Source: Nocardia gamkensis NBRC 108242 (lineage in GTDB: Bacteria; Actinomycetota; Actinomycetes; Mycobacteriales; Mycobacteriaceae). Taken from it: 38,755 nt of DNA. The notes beneath the pieces were generated by a model. The model worked only from the letters and a program-made list of their open reading frames with translations, did no database searches and was not told the origin of the DNA. The translations under genes and the position numbers were made by a program. Of this stretch, positions 25,011 through 32,551 are shown piece after piece. The stretch covers positions 1 through 38,755 of the forward strand of contig NZ_BDBM01000071.1 of NCBI RefSeq assembly GCF_001612985.1, written 5' to 3'. Numbering within the stretch: position 1 is the first letter of the stretch; every line of letters starts with the position of its first letter.

Positions 25011-25325
25011 ATGGGGTTCAACTGGTGGCGAGACGCCGAGCCGGACGATATGTCGGCGCAAGCGATCATCGACCGGGTAGCCGCCGAGTGGCGTGCCGAG
25101 CGCGAACGCGAACGGATTCGCACCGAGCGGCCCGACCCCGGGCTGTGGCCTGCCGGCTGGCCGCATGAAGCTCCCGAGCACCCGCTGAGCGTTTCCGAAG
25201 CGCACCAGACGATGCAGCGGCACAGGGAATGTCGCGCGGACCAGTGCCCGCGTAAGGCGGCGGCCCGGCGGACGCTCATCGAGGCCGGGCGTATGAAGCA
25301 GGACACCTCACGGGAGGAGCGCTGA
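25011..25325 (+). CDS. Small hydrophilic protein with H-x2-C-x4-C motif, unknown function
   Basis: 104 residues, starting MGFNWWRDAEPDD. A charged helix (about 15-40: AIIDRVAAEWRAERERERIR) is followed by a Pro/Trp loop (LWPAGWPHEAPEHP). The C-terminal part contains HRECRADQCPRKAAARRTLI, with His, Cys and Cys spaced as a possible metal or redox site. I have seen similar C-terminal motifs in Nocardia-type genomes but know no function. It is divergent from the XRE regulator over 214 bp, so the regulator may control it. ATG 25011 has AGGGG about 10 nt upstream. Confidence 0.65.
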   Translation: MGFNWWRDAEPDDMSAQAIIDRVAAEWRAERERERIRTERPDPGLWPAGWPHEAPEHPLSVSEAHQTMQRHRECRADQCPRKAAARRTLIEAGRMKQDTSREER

Positions 25326-25348
25326 ACGCGTTGCCGCTGCGGTCCGGA

Positions 25349-25600
25349 TCAGTTCCGCACGCGTACCGGCACGTTGGTCCAGCCCGCGACGCTGGTTTGC
25401 GTCGCCTTCCGCAAACCCGCTCTGTCCACCTCGTATTCGGGCATGAAGTCGAGCATCGCGTCCAAGGCGATCCGGCCTTCCAAGCGTGCGAGGGCGGCGC
25501 CGAGGCAGCTGTGGATGCACGCCGCGTCCAACCGGCTGGAAAGGTCGCCAACGAAACAGGGTTCAGCCGCGGGCTGACGCGGAGCAGTCGGGTTCGCCAC
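25349..25600 (-). pseudogene. Cytochrome P450 C-terminal remnant
   Basis: The last 55 residues of this frame match the end of a P450: the haem-cysteine loop HSCLGAALARLEGRIALDAM with Cys as haem ligand, then DFMPEYEVDRAGL and the closing SVAGWTNVPVRV. The normal FGxGxH sequence before the Cys is lost (the frame reads SSRLDAACIHSC), and the remaining 350 or so residues of a P450 are absent. It is therefore a decayed fragment, left between the small gene at 25011 and the membrane protein gene at 25628. Confidence 0.75.
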
Positions 25601-25627
25601 GTCACGGTCGATGAGGGCCGGCCGCGC

Positions 25628-26053
25628 CTAGGGTGCGGCCGCGATCGCGAGACCGAGCAACGCGACTGCCTTGGCGACCTCCAGGCCGATGTACCAGTAG
25701 TGCGCATGCGAGCGCGGCAGATCCTCGCCCGCCAGCACGCGATCGGCGCGGCGGGACAGCGGCGGGCGCACCACGAGGATCTGGACGGCCAGCAACACCA
25801 CGGCCACGCCGAGCCACAACCAGGTGGCCTTGCCGGGGCCGGTGATCAGTGCGGCGACCACCAGCAGCACGGCGAGCACGGCCTCCGCGGCGTTCAGCGC
25901 ACGGAACACCAAGCGGCCGATGCCGAGTCCCAGCGGCAGCGTGACGCCGGGGGCACGGAACTTCAGCGGCGCTTCCAGGAACGAGATGGCCAGCACCATG
26001 CCGAGCCACAGCATGGGCAGAAACCACAGGATGTGCTGCGCGACCGTGTCCAT
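25628..26053 (-). CDS. Four-helix integral membrane protein, unknown function
   Basis: 141 residues with hydrophobic helices at about 8-26, 45-70, 74-95 and 118-138. Conserved-looking features are LPMLWLGMVLAISFLEAPLKF in helix 1 and the loop RSHAHYWYIGLEVAKA before helix 4. It may belong to the loose DUF4149/TMEM205-like group, but I cannot confirm this. It lies 63 nt after uvrD1 on the same strand and may be co-transcribed. Confidence 0.65.
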   Translation of the reverse strand: MDTVAQHILWFLPMLWLGMVLAISFLEAPLKFRAPGVTLPLGLGIGRLVFRALNAAEAVLAVLLVVAALITGPGKATWLWLGVAVVLLAVQILVVRPPLSRRADRVLAGEDLPRSHAHYWYIGLEVAKAVALLGLAIAAAP

Positions 26054-26116
26054 AGCGCGGACCTTACCGGCGGAACGCGTCCGCTCGGCAGGGTCCGAAG
26101 GCCCGACCCCGGTAGC

Positions 26117-28702
26117 TCAGAGCTTGACCAGCGTCCGGCTGTACTGCGGGATCAACCGGATCTTGCCCGCGGTGCCGAAGTCGATGGTCACCGTGGCAAG
26201 CGGCCCGAAGCCCTCCGCGGCGATCACCCGGCCGAGACCGTATTTGTCGTCACTGACCCGATCGCCCACGGCGAGCACCAAGTTCGTGTTGTTGCGGGTC
26301 GCGCCGCCGGGAGCGGGCCTGCGCGGGCCGCGATCGCGCAAGCCGGGCCGTGGCTCCGACCACCCGTCGCCGCGCGTCCAATCCCGTTCCAGCCCGTCGT
26401 CGTCACCGCCGCGACGCCGCATACCCCTCGTTCCGGGCGATCCGGCGGGCTCGAGCCTGCGCCAGTCGATGAGGTGGCCGGGGATCTCCTGCAGGAAACG
26501 CGATTCCGGGTTCGACACCGGCTGCCCCCAGCCGGACCGCACCACCGCCCGCGTCAGGTACAGGCGCTGCCGGGCCCTGGTGATGCCCACGTAGGCGAGG
26601 CGCCGTTCCTCGGCCAGCTCGGTCGGATCGCCGAGCGCCCGCATGTGCGGGAACTGCCCATCCTCCCAACCGGTCACGAACACCACCGGGAATTCCAGGC
26701 CTTTGGCGGTGTGCAGCGTCATCATCGTGACCACGCCGGAACCCTCGTCCGGGATCTGGTCGGTGTCGGCCACCAGCGAGACCCGCTCGAGGAACGCGGC
26801 GAGCGAACCGGGATCCGGCTCCCCTTCGCCCACCTCGGGCAGCAGCCCCTCCTGCCGGGCCGCCTCCGCGTTGTTCTGCGCCTCCGAGCTGAACTCCCGT
26901 GCGACGCTGACCAGCTCGTTGAGGTTGTCCAGCCGGGCGCCGTCCTGGGGGTCGTCGGAGGCCTCCAGTTCGGCGCGATAACCGGTGCGCTCGAGCACCG
27001 CTTCGACGACGTTGCCGACATCGGGGAAATCGGACTCCGCGCGTTCGCCTGCGGCCCGGATATCGTCGAGCAGCTCCAGGAAGCCCGCGATGGCTCGCTG
27101 CGCGCGCGTGTTCAGCAGCGCCACCTTGCCTTCCGCGGCGTCGCGCAGCGCGGCGGCGAAACCGATGCCGCGCTGTTCGGCATGGACCGCCACGCAGGCT
27201 TCGGCGCGGTCACCGATGCCGCGGCGCGGTGTGTTCAGGATGCGGCGCATGCTCACCGCGTCCTCCGGGTTCTCCAGCACCCGCAGGTAGGCGACGATGT
27301 CGCGCACCTCTTTGCGCTCGTAGAAGCGGACACCGCCGACCACCTTGTAGGGCAGGCCCATCCGGATGAAGATCTCTTCCAGCGCGCGGGAGTTGTTGTT
27401 GGTGCGGTAGAACACGGCGACGTCGCCGTAGTTGGCCTCGCCCTGGTCGACCAGCCGGTCGATCTCGCGCGCGACGAACGACGCCTCGTCGTGTTCGTTG
27501 TCGGCGACGTAGCCGGTGATCAGATCGCCCTCGCCGGAGTCGGTCCACAGCTTCTTCTCGCGCCGGTTCTCGTTGCGCGAGATCACCGCGTTGGCGGCGG
27601 AGAGGATGTGCTGGGTGGAGCGGTAGTTCTGCTCCAGCAGAATGGTTTCGGCGTCGGGGAAGTCGCGCTCGAACTCCTCGATATTGCGGATCGTCGCGCC
27701 ACGGAAGGCGTAGATGGACTGGTCGGCGTCGCCGACGACGCACAGTTCGCTCGGCGGTACCCGGTCCTCGGCGCCGTCTTCCACATGGTGGCCGACCAGC
27801 TCGCGGACCAGGACGTACTGCGCGTGGTTGGTGTCCTGGTACTCGTCCACCAGCACGTGCCGGAACCGGCGGCGGTAGTACTCGGCGACCTGCGGGTGAT
27901 TCTGGAGCAACGCCACCGTCTCACCGATGAGGTCGTCGAAGTCCAGCGCGTTCGCCGAGCGCAGCCTGCGCTGGTATTCGGTGTAGACCCGCGCGACCAG
28001 GCCGGGCAGCTCGGTGTCGTCGGATTCCGCATCGGCGGTGGCGCGTGCCGGATCGATGAGTTCGTTCTTCAGATTGGAGATCGCCGTCGCCAGCAGGCGC
28101 GCGGAGTACTTCTTGGTGTCGATGTCGAGGTCGCGGCTGATCATGGTGAGCAGGCGCCGCGAATCGTCCGCGTCGTAGATCGAGAAGTTGGAGTTCAGCC
28201 CGGACAGCAGCGCCGCCTGGGTGCGCAGGATGCGGACGCAACTGGAGTGGAACGTCGACACCCACATGGCGTTCGCCCGCGGGCCGACCAGTCCGGTCAC
28301 CCGCTCCCGCATCTCCGCGGCGGCTTTGTTGGTGAACGTGATGGCCAGCACCTGGCCCGGCGTGACGCCACGGGCGGCCAGCAGGTAGGCGATGCGGCGG
28401 GTGAGCACCGCCGTCTTGCCCGAACCCGCGCCCGCCACGATCAGCAGCGGAGATCCGGTGTGCACGACCGCCGCGCGCTGCGGCGGATTCAGGCCGTCGA
28501 GCAGCCGCTCGGCCTCTTCGGCGCGCCGCTGTTCCCGCTCGGCGCGCTGCCGCTCGCGCTCCGCGTCGGTCGGCGGCGCCGCGCCGACGGCGGCGGGCTG
28601 CGACCCCTCCGCCGCGTTACCGCCGGCGAACTGCGGTTTCGATGCCGGATCCGGGTGCACGATCCGACCGGCCTGCGTCTTGGGAGCCACCGTGATGTCC
28701 AT
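26117..28702 (-). CDS. uvrD1: ATP-dependent DNA helicase UvrD1/PcrA
   Basis: 861 residues, a superfamily 1A 3'-5' helicase of repair and replication. An N-terminal Ala/Glu/Arg-rich extension (1-68) is followed by the Q motif LNPPQRAAV and Walker A AGAGSGKT (90-97). Next come ITFTNKAAAEM, Walker B VDEYQDT (285-291), GDADQSIYAFRGA (about 324-336), LEQNYRS, TLHTAKGLEF and YVGITRARQRLYLTRA. The C-terminal Tudor-like domain (about 810-861: VGDRVSDDKYGLGRVI and following) is the RNA-polymerase-binding part of PcrA. In mycobacteria the Rv0949 orthologue works with Ku. It is divergent from chorismate mutase, as in M. tuberculosis. Confidence 0.95.
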   Translation of the reverse strand: MDITVAPKTQAGRIVHPDPASKPQFAGGNAAEGSQPAAVGAAPPTDAERERQRAEREQRRAEEAERLLDGLNPPQRAAVVHTGSPLLIVAGAGSGKTAVLTRRIAYLLAARGVTPGQVLAITFTNKAAAEMRERVTGLVGPRANAMWVSTFHSSCVRILRTQAALLSGLNSNFSIYDADDSRRLLTMISRDLDIDTKKYSARLLATAISNLKNELIDPARATADAESDDTELPGLVARVYTEYQRRLRSANALDFDDLIGETVALLQNHPQVAEYYRRRFRHVLVDEYQDTNHAQYVLVRELVGHHVEDGAEDRVPPSELCVVGDADQSIYAFRGATIRNIEEFERDFPDAETILLEQNYRSTQHILSAANAVISRNENRREKKLWTDSGEGDLITGYVADNEHDEASFVAREIDRLVDQGEANYGDVAVFYRTNNNSRALEEIFIRMGLPYKVVGGVRFYERKEVRDIVAYLRVLENPEDAVSMRRILNTPRRGIGDRAEACVAVHAEQRGIGFAAALRDAAEGKVALLNTRAQRAIAGFLELLDDIRAAGERAESDFPDVGNVVEAVLERTGYRAELEASDDPQDGARLDNLNELVSVAREFSSEAQNNAEAARQEGLLPEVGEGEPDPGSLAAFLERVSLVADTDQIPDEGSGVVTMMTLHTAKGLEFPVVFVTGWEDGQFPHMRALGDPTELAEERRLAYVGITRARQRLYLTRAVVRSGWGQPVSNPESRFLQEIPGHLIDWRRLEPAGSPGTRGMRRRGGDDDGLERDWTRGDGWSEPRPGLRDRGPRRPAPGGATRNNTNLVLAVGDRVSDDKYGLGRVIAAEGFGPLATVTIDFGTAGKIRLIPQYSRTLVKL

Positions 28703-29087
28703 CGTCCATCCACGCTACCGGCGGCCACCGACACAGATGAAGCCCCGGGTGAGATCGGTATCGGTTCGGCGCCGGATGGCTGAACGGCGAGTGAACTCCC
28801 GGTGGTGGGAAGGGCGGGTGAAACAACCTGCGAATCTCGCGCGATTCCCAAACGTATATGTTTTGCATACCCCCCAGCCCGTGGCACACTGGCGACATGC
28901 TCAGCGCTTTCGCCAGACATCCGATTCGGCTGCCAGCCGAACGCCGGGATCGCGGAGCCTGTACCTGAGCACACCTTTCTGGGGGGACAATACGAGGCCC
29001 CACCAGGTCTGTTTCACGGTGAAAGAACCGATCGGTAACGAGCCGCGAGCACGCGCCGATCCATGTTCTGACACGAGGAGATGAATG
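28703..29087 (+). other. Structured leader / divergent promoter region of chorismate mutase
   Basis: 385 bp between uvrD1 and the chorismate mutase gene. It contains an AT-rich patch (28855-28870) and, on the plus strand, two compact hairpins: 28889-28916 (7-bp stem CTGGCGA) and 28925-28941 (7-bp stem TTCGGCT, 3-nt loop). A short palindrome TTTCAC-G-GTGAAA lies at 29012-29024. A small frame (28898-28969) overlaps the hairpins. It may be a cis-regulatory leader; I recognise no riboswitch class. Confidence 0.4.
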
Positions 29088-29381
29088 ATGAGCACCCCTG
29101 CCACGACGACCGGGTCCGAATCGGCGCTGCCGCAGACCGAGGCCGAGATCGACAAGCTCCGCAAGGAGATCGATCGTCTCGACGCCGAGATCCTGGCCGC
29201 GATCAAGCGCCGCACGGAGATCTCCCGGATCATCGGCCGGACGCGCATGGCGTCGGGCGGGCCGCGCCTTGTGCACAGTCGCGAGATGAAGGTGCTGGAG
29301 CGTTTCAGCGAGCTCGGCCAGGAAGGCCACACCCTCGCCATGCTGCTGCTTCGCCTCGGCCGCGGTCGTCTCGGCCACTGA
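29088..29381 (+). CDS. Chorismate mutase, AroQ delta type
   Basis: 97 residues. It converts chorismate to prephenate for Phe and Tyr synthesis. Helix 1 has EIDKLRKEIDRLDAEILAAI and KRRTEISR, with the catalytic Arg and Glu set. The insert RMASGGPRLVHSREMKVLERF and the end LLLRLGRGRLGH are typical of the intracellular mycobacterial enzyme (Rv0948c), whose C-terminus docks on DAHP synthase AroG and raises activity. ATG 29088 has GAGGAG 7 nt upstream; ATG 29085 is 4 nt away and less likely. It is divergent from uvrD1. Confidence 0.93.
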   Translation: MSTPATTTGSESALPQTEAEIDKLRKEIDRLDAEILAAIKRRTEISRIIGRTRMASGGPRLVHSREMKVLERFSELGQEGHTLAMLLLRLGRGRLGH

Positions 29382-29423
29382 ACTGAGAACACGCGGCGCG
29401 CTCGCCGGACCGTCGCTTCCCCT

Positions 29424-29458
29424 GGCCGCCCCGGGTGTCCATGCACCCCGGGGCGGTC
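29424..29458 (+). terminator. Hairpin terminator of the chorismate mutase gene
   Basis: A 14-bp GC-rich stem with a single bulged C and a 6-nt loop begins about 43 nt after the stop, with no T-run. It also faces the converging gene that ends at 29540. Confidence 0.6.
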
Positions 29459-29539
29459 GCCTCATGTCCGCCCAGGCCGCCTACCACCCGGGGCGGAAGG
29501 TTCCAGATCGTCGGCTCGGTGGATGGTGCCCCACCGACG

Positions 29540-30757
29540 CTATCCGGGATCCACGGCCGGTCCATCACCTGCGGCGGAATCGTTCAGTGCCCGCAGGTCG
29601 GCCCTCAGCTCGGCTTCGAGCGGTTCGGCATGCGAGCGCATAACGGGATGCACATGGCGAAGATGCTCTAGGTCTTGACTCGTCCGTTCGATCGCGGCCG
29701 CTCGTTCCGCGGGGCTGCCCTCCGCCGCGATCGTGCGATTGTCCAGCACACGCCAATCTATTCCGGATTGATCCAACGCCTCTCGCACGGCTGCACCGGG
29801 TGGGTGGTGCAACCCGATGAAATCTATGTCCGCGGTCGTCAGATCGAACATCTGGGCTTCGATGAAATGGTTGACGCGAAAGTCTGCTCCGAGATAGTCG
29901 CGGCCGATCGGAGCGATGCCGTTCACTCCGGCGCCATAGGAGTATTCCGACGGGTTGTCCACGGGGGAGGGTATCGCCAGGTCCCTCTCCACCAGCGAGT
30001 CACCGAACGTGATGGTCGTTCGTGACCGGACCTCCGGCTTCAGATAGATCTGATTGTCGCCGTAGTTCAGCTCCGACAACGCATCGATCATGCCGTCTTG
30101 TGATGGGCGCACTCCGTCCACGGCAACGTAGCCGTAGACGGGTGGGTTGTCGTGGACGTGCGGGCCGAACCACTCTTCTTCGGCATGGGCGCGATCGCCG
30201 ACGGGGTTGCGAGCGCCCCTGATTCGCCCTTCCCCGAGGATGGCCACGAGTTCCTCGTCGCGGACCCGGATAGCGAGGGGTTTCCCGTCGAGCGCTTCCT
30301 TCAGCTCTCGCCGCATCTGCTCACGTAACTCGGCGCTGTCCCGGCCGAGAGAAGCCGCTGATTTCTCGATTCTCCCGTCGATGATGGCGTATTGCTCCAC
30401 CCGGGACAGCCGACGGTGGGCCATGAAGTCGGACCATTCATCGTCGGTCGGTCCCTTCTCGCCGAAACGTCGACGCAATTCGGCGTCGAGTCGCTGTCCG
30501 GCCCGGTCCAACGACGCTCGGTCCGGCGGCGGGGGGCACAAATCCCGGCTGGTATCGGCATCGCCGCCAGCCGAGGACCATCGACGTCGGATCGCGAGAG
30601 CACCGTCGGCGTCGCCGTGCGTGTGCACGTCGGCGACGTGCCGGGAAGCGCGGGCCGCGCCTGTTTTCATATCGGCGACGCCCTCGGCTCCCCTCCTGGT
30701 CAGCCGTTTCAAATCGTCTACGGCCTGAAAGAAGACTCTGATAATGCCGTTGCTCAA
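29540..30757 (-). CDS. Orphan DUF3626-like protein, possible ADP-ribosyltransferase fold
   Basis: 405 residues from TTG 30757; ATG 30670 is an alternative. The first 120 are hydrophilic. The C-terminal half has PVYGYVAVDG, a region with IYLKPEVRSRTTITFGDS, and NHFIEAQMFDLTTADIDFIG. From memory these match the YGxL, RTTFxFGDS and EAQ blocks of DUF3626. The RTT/TxGDS strand followed by E-x-Q resembles the ordered Ser/Thr and Glu motifs of ADP-ribosyltransferases, but this is inference. It contains no signal peptide, membrane helix or WXG motif, and no immunity-like partner is adjacent. Base composition looks lower in GC than its neighbours, and the gene interrupts the conserved chorismate mutase to pgi interval, which suggests transfer. 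Confidence 0.6.
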   Translation of the reverse strand: MSNGIIRVFFQAVDDLKRLTRRGAEGVADMKTGAARASRHVADVHTHGDADGALAIRRRWSSAGGDADTSRDLCPPPPDRASLDRAGQRLDAELRRRFGEKGPTDDEWSDFMAHRRLSRVEQYAIIDGRIEKSAASLGRDSAELREQMRRELKEALDGKPLAIRVRDEELVAILGEGRIRGARNPVGDRAHAEEEWFGPHVHDNPPVYGYVAVDGVRPSQDGMIDALSELNYGDNQIYLKPEVRSRTTITFGDSLVERDLAIPSPVDNPSEYSYGAGVNGIAPIGRDYLGADFRVNHFIEAQMFDLTTADIDFIGLHHPPGAAVREALDQSGIDWRVLDNRTIAAEGSPAERAAAIERTSQDLEHLRHVHPVMRSHAEPLEAELRADLRALNDSAAGDGPAVDPG

Positions 30758-30978
30758 TCGGGCATCACCGGCGCCCGCACCTTCTCATGATCAGCCCTTC
30801 GACCCTCATCGAAACCCGAGTCGAGGCTAATGTGAATGATCGACGCAGTCGCCCCCCGAAAGCATGGGGGTGGGGGCAGTCGCGCTCAGCGCAGAACCGG
30901 ACAGGTGCCCGCGTTCCCCGCGGACTCTCGGGTGCCGCGAGCGATCGCCTTCCGGAATGCGGAACCCGCGGCACTCTC

Positions 30979-32436
30979 TCATGTCAGCGCGATGTACTTG
31001 GTGGACAGGTACTCCTCGATCCCCTCCGTGCCGCCCTCCCTGCCGAAGCCGGACTCCTTGACGCCGCCGAAAGGAGCAGCGGGGTCGGAGATGACGCCGC
31101 GGTTGACGCCGACCATGCCGGATTCCAGGCCCTCGGCAATCCGCAGGGCACGGTCGAGGTCGCGGGTGTAGACGTAGCTGACCAGTCCGAATTCCGTGTC
31201 GTTGGCGGCGGCCAGCCCCTGCTCCTCGGTGTCGAAGCCGACGATCGGGGCGACCGGGCCGAACACCTCCTCGCGCAGGATCCTGGCCTGCGGCGGGACG
31301 TCGCGCAGGACCGTCGCCGGATAGAACCAGCCGGGGCCGTCGGGCGCCTTGCCGCCGATCAGCACCCGCGCGCCCTTCTCCACGGCGTCGTCCACCAACT
31401 CGCCGACCGCACGCAGTTGCTCCTCGTTGATCAGCGGGCCCAGCGTGGTGTCCGGATCGGCGCCCGGCCCGAGCCGAACGCTGCTCTCCATCGCCTCGAC
31501 CAACTTGGTGGTGAACTCCTCGAGCACGCTGTTGTGCACGTGGAAACGGTTGGCGGCGGTGCACGCCTCGCCGCCGTTGCGCAGTTTCGCCAGCATCGCG
31601 CCCTGTACGGCGGCATCGACGTCGGCGTCGTCGAACACCACGAACGGCGCGTTCCCGCCGAGTTCCATCGAGGTGCGCAGCAGCCTGTTCGCGGATTTCT
31701 CCACCAGCTTCCTGCCCACCTCGGTGGAGCCGGTGAAGGTGAGCTTGCGCAGCCGGGGATCGTCGAGCAGGGGCTGGGTCACCGCGCCGGAGTGGCTGGA
31801 GGTGAGCACGGACAGGACGCCGTCGGGCAACCCCGCCTCGCTGCACAGCTTCGCCAGCAGCAGCATGGTCAGCGGCGTCGCCGAGGCGGGCTTGACGATC
31901 ATCGTGCAGCCCGCGGCCAGCGCGGGGCCGATCTTGCGCGTGCCCATGGCGAGCGGGAAGTTCCACGGGGTGATCGCCAGGCAAGGGCCTACCGGTTGCT
32001 TGTGCACGACGATCCGGCCGGTGCCGGAAGGAGCGTGCAGGTAGCGCCCGTGCACCCGGGCGGCTTCCTCGCTGAACCAGCGGAAGAACTCGGCGCCGTA
32101 GCGCACCTCGTTGCGGCTCTCCGGCAGCGCCTTGCCCATTTCCAGGGTCATCAGCAGGGCGAACTCCTCCGCGCGGGCGGTGATCTGTTCGAACACCTCG
32201 CGCAGGAGCTCCCCGCGCTCGCGGGCTGGCGTGGCCGCCCATTCGTCTTGGGCCGCGACGGCCGCGTCGAGCGCGCGCATCGCGTCCTCCGGCGTCGCGT
32301 CGGCGACGTGCGTCAGCACCTCGCCGGTCGCCGGATTGTGCACCGGGAAGGTGCCCGCGCCCGTGGCGTCGACGGGGCGCCCTGCGATCCACAACTGCTT
32401 CGGTACGGATTCGAGAAGTTCACGTTCGGACACCAT
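30979..32436 (-). CDS. gabD: NAD(P)-dependent succinate-semialdehyde dehydrogenase
   Basis: 485 residues, full-length aldehyde dehydrogenase. It oxidises succinate semialdehyde to succinate, in GABA breakdown or the alpha-ketoglutarate decarboxylase bypass. Motifs: TPWNFP (Asn159), VKPAS with Lys182 and Ser185 (favouring NADP), FTGSTEVG, catalytic Glu258 in ELGGNAPF and nucleophile Cys292 in NGGEACTAANR. VFGPVAP and PFGGVKESGFGREGG are typical of the GabD clade. Related semialdehyde dehydrogenases are possible. It is divergent from pgi over 115 bp. The ATG at 32436 begins MVSERELLES. Confidence 0.88.
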   Translation of the reverse strand: MVSERELLESVPKQLWIAGRPVDATGAGTFPVHNPATGEVLTHVADATPEDAMRALDAAVAAQDEWAATPARERGELLREVFEQITARAEEFALLMTLEMGKALPESRNEVRYGAEFFRWFSEEAARVHGRYLHAPSGTGRIVVHKQPVGPCLAITPWNFPLAMGTRKIGPALAAGCTMIVKPASATPLTMLLLAKLCSEAGLPDGVLSVLTSSHSGAVTQPLLDDPRLRKLTFTGSTEVGRKLVEKSANRLLRTSMELGGNAPFVVFDDADVDAAVQGAMLAKLRNGGEACTAANRFHVHNSVLEEFTTKLVEAMESSVRLGPGADPDTTLGPLINEEQLRAVGELVDDAVEKGARVLIGGKAPDGPGWFYPATVLRDVPPQARILREEVFGPVAPIVGFDTEEQGLAAANDTEFGLVSYVYTRDLDRALRIAEGLESGMVGVNRGVISDPAAPFGGVKESGFGREGGTEGIEEYLSTKYIALT

Positions 32437-32551
32437 GACGCCAGCCTAAGCCTCACGACGGAAGCGCAAACGCCGAACGCGCGCCGGTCCGGCCGACTCT
32501 CCACGCAGGCACCCGTGCGCGCGGCGGCACCTGCTTGTACCCTCGGCGAAC

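Noticed and set aside
25331..28783. Plus-strand open frame of 1150 codons opposite uvrD1
   Set aside because: Arg/Gly/His/Asp-rich composition and exact overlap with a helicase carrying all its motifs show it to be an antisense shadow of GC-rich coding DNA.
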